Origin: Anaerolineales bacterium HSG24
GTDB taxonomy: Bacteria; Chloroflexota; Anaerolineae; 4572-78; J111
Assembly (NCBI GenBank): GCA_030377895.1
Contig: JAUCGB010000013.1
Location: 1-57,883 of the forward strand
DNA: 57,883 nucleotides
Direction: 5' to 3'
Positions within the stretch are counted from its first letter, which is position 1. Each line of letters starts with the position of its first letter. This document shows positions 7,201 through 14,044 of this stretch, piece after piece. The notes under the pieces were generated by a model that was not told where the DNA came from, ran no database searches, and saw only the letters and a list, made by a program, of their open reading frames with translations. The position numbers were made by a program, and so were the translations under genes.

Positions 7201-8399
7201 CCGATATAAAAGTAACGACCAACATCCAACTTCTTATTGTTGAAGATAATCAGCGTTATATGGAACGATTGGTAAAACGATTGAAGAAACTTGGTTATCA
7301 AACGGTAACAACAGCTTATAATGAAGAGGAAGCGATTCAACAGCTAACCAACCATCATTTTGATGTCATTGTGGCGGATATGCGGTTAGACCATGATGAC
7401 GGTGGTTTCATTGTGTTGGATAAAGTAACCGAGTTGAATCTCTCCTCGATTGTGATAATTTTTACTGCAAATGAGAATTTGAAAGATTGTTATATATCCT
7501 TGAAAACAAAACGGGCTTGGGATTATGTCTCGAAAACCACGGAAGAGGGGAGCGGGATGGTCAATCTCCATCACTCCATTCAAGAGGCATTAGCCTACAC
7601 CAACAGCTGGGGCAACCCCAAAGACACCCGCTGGATTGCTGAGAATATCAACACCCTACTCGACCAGTATCAGGGACAGTACATCGCCGTGATGAACAAT
7701 CGGGTCATCGAAGCGGCGGAGAGTGAGGCTGAGTTGGAGCAACGTCTGGCAGAGAAGCGCCTACCCCGCTCCTTGAGTGCCATCACCAAGGTCGATTCGG
7801 CTTTGTTCCGCCAAATGCCGCCCGACCTTCTGCTGATCTTCACCGAAGGGCCGACGGATGTGTTGTACATCAAAACTGCCCTCCAACAGTTGGGGCGGAC
7901 TGACCTGTTAGAGCGAGTGGTGATCGACGCGGTGGGTAGTTTGAGCGGCAAGCAAGGCAGTGGCGAGGCCAATTTGCGGAACGGCTTTACCTTTTTGCAG
8001 GAGAATCGGATCATCAAAAATAAGGTGCTGTTTCTGACTGACCAAGATGTAACGGACAAAAATCTGCCTAATAAAGGCCATGATAGTGATAATTTGTATG
8101 TGCGGCGGATTGGTGGTGACTATGCCAGAAACGATAAGGGAATCGAGTGGCTATTTGATACGACCATCTTTGAGGAGGGAATCAGCCACGGTTTTGTCAA
8201 AAGAACCGTCGTTACCACAACCACCCAAGACGATGAATCTACTCGCACCGAGTACGATGTCGTCAACAAAATGGGGCTTTGTCGCTGGATATGCCATGAA
8301 CGGCAGAACAGTCCGGCTAATTTCGCAGGCTTCCAAACTATCATTGATACGATTGATGAGATTTTGAATATATCTCAACAACAGGATAATTCCAAATGA
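7197..8399 (+). CDS. Response regulator receiver domain fused to a TOPRIM nuclease domain
   Basis: 400 residues. Residues ~10-125 are a receiver domain: acidic pocket Glu16-Asp17, phospho-acceptor Asp61 (VADMRLD), Thr in FTAN and Lys113 (YVSKT). Residues ~205-330 show a TOPRIM signature: Glu217 and Asp221 in TEGPTDVLYI, then Asp282 and Asp284 in LFLTDQDV. TOPRIM domains of OLD, Gabija and PARIS proteins use these acids to bind Mg2+ and cut nucleic acid. There is no DNA-binding output domain, so phosphorylation would act directly on the nuclease rather than on transcription (inference). Its start overlaps the kinase stop by 4 bp and its stop overlaps the ATPase start by 4 bp. The combination is unusual; the TOPRIM subfamily (DUF4435-like?) needs profile confirmation. 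Confidence 0.82.
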   Translation: MTDIKVTTNIQLLIVEDNQRYMERLVKRLKKLGYQTVTTAYNEEEAIQQLTNHHFDVIVADMRLDHDDGGFIVLDKVTELNLSSIVIIFTANENLKDCYISLKTKRAWDYVSKTTEEGSGMVNLHHSIQEALAYTNSWGNPKDTRWIAENINTLLDQYQGQYIAVMNNRVIEAAESEAELEQRLAEKRLPRSLSAITKVDSALFRQMPPDLLLIFTEGPTDVLYIKTALQQLGRTDLLERVVIDAVGSLSGKQGSGEANLRNGFTFLQENRIIKNKVLFLTDQDVTDKNLPNKGHDSDNLYVRRIGGDYARNDKGIEWLFDTTIFEEGISHGFVKRTVVTTTTQDDESTRTEYDVVNKMGLCRWICHERQNSPANFAGFQTIIDTIDEILNISQQQDNSK

Positions 8400-9799
8400 A
8401 AATAAACATTAAAGATTTAGGTGTTCTCAAAAAAGCAGAGTTTGATCTTAAACCATTAACCATCTTTATTGGCCCGAACAATATGGGCAAAACATGGACG
8501 GCTTATGCTTTAAGTGCTGTTTTAGGAAGTTATGGCTTAGAACGGTTCATCTATGAATATGGACAGGGTAGAGCCTCAGAAAGATTTTCAGTCTTAGATG
8601 CTGCCTTGCAGAGCATCAAAGCAGGTGATAATGTCACCCTGAATTTGGTTGAGTTTATCGAGCAACATCAGGCCTCATACCTAAAACAGCTTATTGATGT
8701 GACATGTCAATCCCTACCTGAATTTATGGGGACAAACCATGCCACTTTTGAGGCATTACAAATAGCGTTTGACATACCTTTTACAGAGTCATCAAAAACT
8801 CAGATTCAACAGTTGGCTATCGAAAAACATTTGTTTGCTGGGTTACGACAGAAACAGGCCCTATTTCACGCTCTGAAAGAGGAAAATGAAGAAACATTAT
8901 ATTTCTATGCTACTACTAAGCAAAAGATTTTAGATGAGTTGCCCGGCATCGCGGTGCGAGGATTTATCATCGAAACTATGTTTCGAGCCATTCATCAGCT
9001 TGTTTTCAAAACTACTGAACCGTTTTTATATGTTTTTCCAACAGAGCGCAGCACTTATGCCACTATCCCCATCAATAAATTAGAAGATCGTTTTACCAAA
9101 ACTGAACACCCCTATAGTCGAGGGAATATACCACAAACAGAAACTTCACTGGCCTTCATAGGCATGTTAGAAGCGGCCTTTGAAGCGGGAGAAATTAACC
9201 GTCAGCAAGCAATCAAACAATATCCCCAAATCGAACAGTATCGTCATATCGCTACCCTTTTGGAACAGCAGATTTTAGGCGGGCAGGTTGATTTCTCCAC
9301 GTCTGAACCAGCGCCGTGGCGGGAGTTACAGTTTCAACCCGCGCATGGCCCAACGCTGGACATGCCTATCGTCTCATCTATGGTGAAGGAGTTATCAGCG
9401 TTGGTGCTGTATCTGCGCTATTTGGCCCAACCTCATGAATGGATTATTATTGATGAGCCGGAGATGAATCTGCATCCCAAAGCACAGGTACAGTTGATGG
9501 AACTGCTGGCCATGTTGGTCAATGCTGATATTCAGGTATTATTTACCACCCACAGCCCCTACATGGTTGACCATCTGGTGAATTCGATGAAAGCGGCTAC
9601 CCATCCTAACCCCGCTACGATAGCCAATAAATTTTATCTGCAACGCTCAGAGGCATTTATCACTCAAGATAAGGTGTCGGTGATGTTGTTTGATGGGGGC
9701 GATTGTCAGTCGATATTAAATGAAGATGGTTCTATTGCATGGGAAACCTTTAGCGATGTTTCCGATGAAATTAGCGACCTCTATTTCGAGATAACCTAA
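8396..9799 (+). CDS. OLD/AriA-like AAA (ABC-type) ATPase
   Basis: 467 residues. It begins MKINIKDLGVLKKAEFDLKP, typical of SMC/RecF/OLD-like ATPases. Walker A is Gly26-Thr33 (GPNNMGKT); Walker B is WIIIDEPEMNLHP with Asp353 and Glu354; the H-switch is His386 in TTHSPYM. The long helical insertion between Walker A and Walker B has the size seen in AAA_15/AAA_21 ATPases. In OLD and GajA a TOPRIM domain is fused to such an ATPase, and in PARIS it is a separate protein; here it is the upstream partner. The gene likely gates a nuclease by ATP-dependent sensing, but that is inferred. It overlaps the REC-TOPRIM gene by 4 bp and the next gene by 1 bp, so translation is coupled. Confidence 0.85.
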   Translation: MKINIKDLGVLKKAEFDLKPLTIFIGPNNMGKTWTAYALSAVLGSYGLERFIYEYGQGRASERFSVLDAALQSIKAGDNVTLNLVEFIEQHQASYLKQLIDVTCQSLPEFMGTNHATFEALQIAFDIPFTESSKTQIQQLAIEKHLFAGLRQKQALFHALKEENEETLYFYATTKQKILDELPGIAVRGFIIETMFRAIHQLVFKTTEPFLYVFPTERSTYATIPINKLEDRFTKTEHPYSRGNIPQTETSLAFIGMLEAAFEAGEINRQQAIKQYPQIEQYRHIATLLEQQILGGQVDFSTSEPAPWRELQFQPAHGPTLDMPIVSSMVKELSALVLYLRYLAQPHEWIIIDEPEMNLHPKAQVQLMELLAMLVNADIQVLFTTHSPYMVDHLVNSMKAATHPNPATIANKFYLQRSEAFITQDKVSVMLFDGGDCQSILNEDGSIAWETFSDVSDEISDLYFEIT

Positions 9800-10308
9800 T
9801 GACCTTTGATGAACTCTATAAAGCCTGTCTAATAACTGGCACCAGCTACAAAGACCGCAGAACGGGAGTTGGTATCAGTCTGAAGCCAAAATCAGGTGAG
9901 AAAATACGTCTCTTTCCGCTTGATAATCCACCTAATCGAGAATGTCGTCTGCGTGAGCATCTCCGGTTAAAACAAGTTTGTGATCTGGTGCTGTTTTACA
10001 GCGACGGACGACGATTGATTATCTGTTTGGTGGAGCTAAAAGGGAGCGATATCTACCATGCCGCCGAGCAGTTGATCAATGTCTATCGCAAACTACAGCC
10101 CTATTTGCGAAGAGTGTTGCCCACCAGCACTGTTGGAGAAAAAATCCACCTCACCGAATGGCGGGCCTACATCTGCCAAGGAAAACACAGTAGTGCCCAC
10201 AGTCAACGGCGTAAAAAGACTCGTCTGTTGTTACAAAAATTCGGACAGTTTAACCGATACGACATCAGCCGTAATCCCGATGTAGGACAGTTTCTACGGA
10301 AAAAATAA
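9799..10308 (+). CDS. Small PD-(D/E)XK-like protein downstream of the ATPase
   Basis: 169 residues, basic. A candidate nuclease core is Asp62 (QVCDLVLFY) and Glu79-Leu-Lys81 (CLVELKGSD), followed by a helix with HAAEQLINVY. It ends in an Arg/Lys-rich tail. I do not recognise a named family. Starts and stops are shared with its neighbours as TAATG junctions (1-bp overlaps), so it is firmly part of the operon. It could be an additional effector nuclease or a DNA-binding accessory subunit of the ATPase/TOPRIM complex. Gene reality is high from the coupling; the fold call is moderate. Confidence 0.65.
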   Translation: MTFDELYKACLITGTSYKDRRTGVGISLKPKSGEKIRLFPLDNPPNRECRLREHLRLKQVCDLVLFYSDGRRLIICLVELKGSDIYHAAEQLINVYRKLQPYLRRVLPTSTVGEKIHLTEWRAYICQGKHSSAHSQRRKKTRLLLQKFGQFNRYDISRNPDVGQFLRKK

Positions 10309-10769
10309 TGGATGCAAATTACAATATTAAAATTTTAGTAGTAGAAGACGACCCTGAATATTTAGGCCGAGTGGTGCGATGGCTGAACCGATTTGGCTAT
10401 CATGATATCGTCACCACCCGCAGTGCCGAGGAAACCATTCGCCTTTTAGATACCGACCATTTCCATGTCATCATTGCTGACATGCGGATAGAGACAGATA
10501 ATAGCGGCTTTGTCATTTTAGAGGCGGTTAATAGGCGTAATATTGCTACTTTTGTTATCATCTTCACCGCCAATGATACGGTGGAGGATTGTCGCAAAGC
10601 CTTTAAGAGCGGAGTTTGGGATTATATCGGCAAGAACATGCGCGGTAATCCATTTGATCGGTTGCACCATTCTATGCAGGAGGCCATCATCTATGGTCAT
10701 GAACGACAGAATACTACACCGATTTCGCAGGCTTCCAAACCATCATCAACACAATTGATGAGATTTTAG
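10308..10769 (+). CDS. Receiver-only response regulator, internally deleted copy of the REC-TOPRIM gene
   Basis: 153 residues with an intact receiver: acidic pocket Glu13-Asp14-Asp15, phospho-acceptor Asp58 (IIADMRIE), FTAN and Lys109 (YIGKN). It is homologous to the receiver of 7197-8399. After HSMQEAI the sequence jumps to the segment that ends the REC-TOPRIM gene (HERQN...), and from there it reads in a shifted frame (ISQASKPSSTQLMRF). So it looks like a duplicate that lost the TOPRIM part and frameshifted at its end. It may still work as a phosphate sink or competitor for the kinase; it may equally be decaying. It starts by a 1-bp overlap with the preceding gene. Confidence 0.75.
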   Translation: MDANYNIKILVVEDDPEYLGRVVRWLNRFGYHDIVTTRSAEETIRLLDTDHFHVIIADMRIETDNSGFVILEAVNRRNIATFVIIFTANDTVEDCRKAFKSGVWDYIGKNMRGNPFDRLHHSMQEAIIYGHERQNTTPISQASKPSSTQLMRF

Positions 10770-10791
10770 CAATTGAACAGGAGGGATTATC

Positions 10792-11616
10792 ATGATCGAA
10801 ACTGTTTTACGACGACGAACCAAGCAACCGCGTTCGCGCCAGCATCCGCTTGACCGTCCAGCCTGGATTCCGGCTCATATCCAGCATGGATGGGACACCG
10901 ACCCGTATGCTTACCAAACCGAGGAGGAACTTATGGCCGCAGGAGGTCTACATGGCCGCATTTTGGCCTACATCATGCAGGTAATCGACTACTTTTTGCA
11001 ACAACAGGGGTTCATGTTGTTGCAAGACTGTTTTATGTTGTATCGAGATCAATACGGAATCAAACAGCGCATTGCACCCGATTTGATATTGGTGCCTTAT
11101 CAGGTTGACCCGCCATCAGCGCCCGATTTGGACACCGAACCACCGCCCCGTTTTGTGGCCGAGGTGACATCACCCGACAGTCATCTGCAAGATTTAGAGG
11201 ACAAAGTGACCTTATATCTTGGCTTGGGCATCTCCGCTTATCTGGTGGTGGATGCGGTGACACGACATAAAAAACATCGTCAGCAGTACCAACTCCATCT
11301 GTGGAGGTTGATTAATGGCATGTCGCACAAAATTCTACCTAATGCTGATGGTCGGCTTGATGTGCCGGAGTTGGACATTCAGGTCTGGGCCGAGGGGCAA
11401 TGGCTCCGGTTTGCTGACATGCAGACGGGGAAGGTGTTGTCTGATGTGCCTGATTTGATTGCAACAATTGATAAAAAAGAAGAAGCCCGTCATCAAGAGG
11501 CTAAGGCTCGTCGCCAAGCTGAAAAAGCTCACCAGAAAGAAGCAGATGCCCGTCGCCAAGCTGAAGCCGAAAATGCCCGTTTACAGGCCGAAATAGAAAA
11601 ACTGCGTGGTAAGTAA
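10792..11616 (+). CDS. Uma2 family (DUF820) putative restriction endonuclease, copy 1
   Basis: 274 residues. The Uma2 fold is seen as Asp97 (APDLILVPYQ), Glu124 (FVAEVTSPDS) and the following DLEDKVTLYLGLGISAYLVVD strand-helix region. After residue ~225 comes a charged Ala/Arg/Glu/Lys coiled coil with repeated ARRQAE words. Uma2 proteins are PD-(D/E)XK-fold proteins abundant in Chloroflexi and cyanobacteria, of uncertain role. A GGAGG site precedes the ATG by 8 nt, and the start is 22 bp after the receiver gene, so it may belong to the same transcript. It differs from copy 2 by a longer coiled coil and a few substitutions (YGIKQRIAPD versus NGIKRRTAPD). Confidence 0.88.
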   Translation: MIETVLRRRTKQPRSRQHPLDRPAWIPAHIQHGWDTDPYAYQTEEELMAAGGLHGRILAYIMQVIDYFLQQQGFMLLQDCFMLYRDQYGIKQRIAPDLILVPYQVDPPSAPDLDTEPPPRFVAEVTSPDSHLQDLEDKVTLYLGLGISAYLVVDAVTRHKKHRQQYQLHLWRLINGMSHKILPNADGRLDVPELDIQVWAEGQWLRFADMQTGKVLSDVPDLIATIDKKEEARHQEAKARRQAEKAHQKEADARRQAEAENARLQAEIEKLRGK

Positions 11617-11664
11617 GCATTGATGACACGATGAGATTTTAGCAATTGAACAGGAGGGATTATC

Positions 11665-12429
11665 ATGATCGAAACTGTTTTACGACGACGAACCAAGCAA
11701 CCGCGTTCGCGCCAGCGTCCGCTTGACCGTCCAGCTTGGATTCCGGCTCATATCCAGCATGGATGGGACACCGACCCGTATGCTTACCAAACCGAGGAGG
11801 AACTTATGGCCGCAGGAGGTCTACATGGCCGCATTTTGGCCTACATCATGCAGGTAATCGACTACTTTTTGCAACAACAGGGGTTCATGTTGTTGCAAGA
11901 CTGTTTTATGTTGTATCGAGATCAAAACGGGATAAAACGTCGGACTGCGCCTGATTTGATATTGGTGCCTTATCAGGTTGACCCGCCATCAGCGCCCGAT
12001 TTGGACACCGAACCACCGCCCCGTTTTGTGGCTGAGGTGACATCACCCGACAGTCATCTGCAAGATTTAGAGGACAAAGTGACCTTATATCTTGGCTTGG
12101 GCATCTCCGCTTATCTGGTGGTGGATGCGGTGACACGGCATAAAAAACATCGTCAGCAGTACCAACTCCATCTGTGGCGGTTGATTAATGGCATGTCGCA
12201 CAAAATTCCACCTAATGCTGATGGTCGGCTTGATGTGCCGGAGCTGGACATTCAGGTCTGGGCCGAGGGGCAATGGCTCCGGTTTGCTAACATGCAGACG
12301 GGGAAGGTGTTGTCTGATGTGCCTGATTTGATTGCAACAATTGATCAAGAGACTAAGGCCCGTCGCCAAGCTGAGGCCGAAAATGCCCGTTTACAGGCTG
12401 AACTCAAAAAATTACGCGGTGAGTTGTAA
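11665..12429 (+). CDS. Uma2 family (DUF820) putative restriction endonuclease, copy 2
   Basis: 254 residues, a recent duplicate of 10792-11616. The core motifs (APDLILVPYQ, FVAEVTSPDS) are identical. The C-terminal coiled coil is shorter, having lost about 20 residues of the repeated KARRQAEK unit, consistent with slippage in the repetitive coding tail. The GGAGG leader is conserved. High identity with few synonymous differences implies recent duplication or gene conversion. No distinct function can be inferred. Confidence 0.88.
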   Translation: MIETVLRRRTKQPRSRQRPLDRPAWIPAHIQHGWDTDPYAYQTEEELMAAGGLHGRILAYIMQVIDYFLQQQGFMLLQDCFMLYRDQNGIKRRTAPDLILVPYQVDPPSAPDLDTEPPPRFVAEVTSPDSHLQDLEDKVTLYLGLGISAYLVVDAVTRHKKHRQQYQLHLWRLINGMSHKIPPNADGRLDVPELDIQVWAEGQWLRFANMQTGKVLSDVPDLIATIDQETKARRQAEAENARLQAELKKLRGEL

Positions 12430-12458
12430 AGATGTCTAGATAAATTCTGACGGAGTAT

Positions 12459-12487
12459 CTACCCGCAAGCTCTGAGCTTGCGGGTAG
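12459..12487. repeat. CTACCCGCAAG hairpin
   Basis: A perfect 13-nt inverted repeat (CTACCCGCAAGCT / AGCTTGCGGGTAG) around a 3-nt loop, between the Uma2 and lipoprotein genes. A sister copy is at 44571-44600. It could act as a bidirectional terminator although no T-run follows. Confidence 0.65.
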
Positions 12488-12523
12488 ATTGTTGACCAAA
12501 ACTTTTCTGACTATAACAAAACC

Positions 12524-13264
12524 ATGACAACCAAACTATCACTATTTATCCTGTATGGCTGGATAATTGTATTTCTTCTGATTTTGCTCTCCGCATGTTC
12601 GTTCTCATCAGGCCCAACCGGAACACCCACCCCCGACTTACCCGTCAAGGAGATCGTGCAACGTTCTAGCCAAGCCATGCTCAAGGCCGAGACATTGCAT
12701 TTTAGCATCAAACTGAGTGGTCGGTTAGCCTATATTGATCGCCCGCCGACCACAGCCTTAAAGTCAGTTGTCGGCGACCTGCTCCGGCCCGATAGCCTAC
12801 GAGCTATCGTCAAGGTCAGCACCCTTGGCTTGGTGAGCGAGGTGGGCTTGATTAGCATCGGCAAGACCTCCTACGTCACCAATCCGATCAACCAGCGCTG
12901 GCAAATTTTGCCGCCAGAGTGGGGTTGGTATTTTGACCCTCGCGCCCCGTTTGACGAGCATCGTGGTATTCCGGCGGTGATTCCGCATGTGCCGTTCCGC
13001 AAACTCGGTATGGTTGAGATTGATGGTCAGCCTTATTACCATGTTGAGGGCATGGCGCAAGGGAAACAGATTACTGGCTGGACGGCGGGTCTGATTGTCG
13101 AGGGCGAAGTGCCTGTTACCATGTGGATTGATCCGCAAACCTTCTTGATTCGACGAGTCGAGTTAGTCGAAACAGCCACCGATCCAGAACGCCCGACTAC
13201 ATGGGTGATTGAGTTTACCGACTATGGGCAGGAGTTAGAGGTTGAGGCTCCGCCGGTGGAATGA
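12524..13264 (+). CDS. LppX/LprG-like lipoprotein
   Basis: 246 residues. A lipoprotein signal peptide ends in the lipobox LLSAC, with Cys25 as the lipidated residue, followed by a Ser/Pro/Thr linker. The mature part (VQRSSQAMLKAETLHFSIKL, repeated amphipathic strands, a final WVIEFTDYG) fits the LolA/LppX/LprG fold, a half-barrel that carries lipids or glycolipids at the cell surface. It should be anchored on the outer face of the cytoplasmic membrane. The gene stands alone between hairpin repeats. The fold call is by overall pattern rather than a sharp motif. Confidence 0.72.
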   Translation: MTTKLSLFILYGWIIVFLLILLSACSFSSGPTGTPTPDLPVKEIVQRSSQAMLKAETLHFSIKLSGRLAYIDRPPTTALKSVVGDLLRPDSLRAIVKVSTLGLVSEVGLISIGKTSYVTNPINQRWQILPPEWGWYFDPRAPFDEHRGIPAVIPHVPFRKLGMVEIDGQPYYHVEGMAQGKQITGWTAGLIVEGEVPVTMWIDPQTFLIRRVELVETATDPERPTTWVIEFTDYGQELEVEAPPVE

Positions 13265-13326
13265 GGAGTGAAGAATGAGGAGTGAGGAGTGAGGAGTGAG
13301 GAGTGAGAAATGAAGAATGAAGGAGG
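13265..13326 (+). repeat. GAGGAGT heptamer tandem array
   Basis: Four to five near-perfect GAGGAGT units followed by GAGAAATGAAGAATGAAGGAGG. The array begins at the lipoprotein stop and runs into the ribosome site AGGAGG (13321-13326) of the antitoxin gene, so the repeat supplies purine-rich, ribosome-site-like sequence. Confidence 0.8.
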
Positions 13327-13330
13327 ATTG

Positions 13331-13612
13331 ATGCAATCACAACAGATAACGTTTGAAACGGTACTAACTCTGGTTAAACAACTATCTTTAACTGACCAGA
13401 TTCGCTTGTTAGAGTGGATTGTGGCGCGGCTAAAAAGCATGTTTTATGGTGGCGATGCTTTGAATGAAAACCAGCAAATTAAGAAAAAAGATGTTTCTAT
13501 CCAAGATAAAGCATGGCTTAAATTAGCCGGAACAATTTCTTATGATGATTTGCAGATAATGGCGAAGGAGATTGAATCTGAATGTGGGAAGGTGGATATA
13601 CATGAATGGTAG
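13331..13612 (+). CDS. Antitoxin of a VapBC-type pair (putative)
   Basis: 93 residues from the ATG at 13331, which follows AGGAGG by 4 nt; an upstream in-frame ATG at 13310 lies within the heptamer array and is less likely. The protein starts with a helical segment (LTLVKQLSLTDQIRLLEWIVARL) like many DUF2281/DUF-type antitoxins of PIN toxins, then a flexible acidic tail (MAKEIESECGKVD) that would occupy the toxin. No clear DNA-binding fold is seen. Its stop overlaps the VapC start by 11 bp, the usual TA arrangement. Identity as an antitoxin rests on this context. Confidence 0.72.
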   Translation: MQSQQITFETVLTLVKQLSLTDQIRLLEWIVARLKSMFYGGDALNENQQIKKKDVSIQDKAWLKLAGTISYDDLQIMAKEIESECGKVDIHEW

Positions 13613-13994
13613 AGTGCTACTTGACACCAATATCGTTATCGCCTTTTTTGCTCATGAGGATATCATTCTAGAAAACATGAAAGCAGTTGAGAAATTTTTT
13701 GTCCCAACCGTTGTACTTGGTGAATTATATTTCGGGGCGGGTAAGTCAAAAAAACGAGTGCAAAATATCAGACGAATCACTGAATTAGTCGCAACAACTA
13801 CTATATTGGGAACAGATGCTGATACTGCTCTCTATTATGGTCAGGTGAAGACAGAACTTCGTCAAAAAGGAAGACCCATTCCTGAAAATGATATTTGGAT
13901 CGCTGCAATTGCCCTTCAATATGATCTCATGTTGATAACTCGTGATGCTCATTTTGAATATATTGAGAATTTATTAACAGAAGAATGGAAGTAA
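13602..13994 (+). CDS. vapC: VapC-type PIN-domain ribonuclease toxin
   Basis: 130 residues from the ATG at 13602 (MNGRVLLDTNIVIAFF); the longer reading from 13572 lies inside the antitoxin gene. PIN acidic residues are visible: Asp8 (LLDTN), Glu41 (VLGELYFGA), the Asp in PENDIWIAAIAL and the Asp in ITRDAHF. PIN toxins cut RNA, often tRNA, when the antitoxin is degraded. A GGAAGGTGG ribosome-site-like stretch is at 13583-13592. The pair is probably autoregulated, although no operator is obvious. Confidence 0.9.
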   Translation: MNGRVLLDTNIVIAFFAHEDIILENMKAVEKFFVPTVVLGELYFGAGKSKKRVQNIRRITELVATTTILGTDADTALYYGQVKTELRQKGRPIPENDIWIAAIALQYDLMLITRDAHFEYIENLLTEEWK

Positions 13995-14044
13995 ATATTT
14001 TGGAACTTTAGCTGAGAACTACAGGAGATTGTTTAACGCTTAAT

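Larger units (their letters stand above)
10753..12429 (+). repeat. Tandem duplication carrying two Uma2 genes and their leader
   Basis: The leader GATGAGATTTTAGCAATTGA followed by the GGAGG ribosome site and ATGATCGAAACT occurs before both Uma2 genes (from 10757 and from 11630). The two units are nearly identical to the end of the coding core. The leader is itself the tail of the receiver gene, so the duplication unit of about 870 bp began inside that gene's 3' end. Confidence 0.85.

Noticed and set aside
8396..9799. Direct assignment of the ATPase/TOPRIM pair to PARIS or Gabija
   Set aside because: GajA is a single chain and GajB (helicase) is absent; AriB lacks a receiver. Similarity is at the level of domain type only, so the names are not applied.
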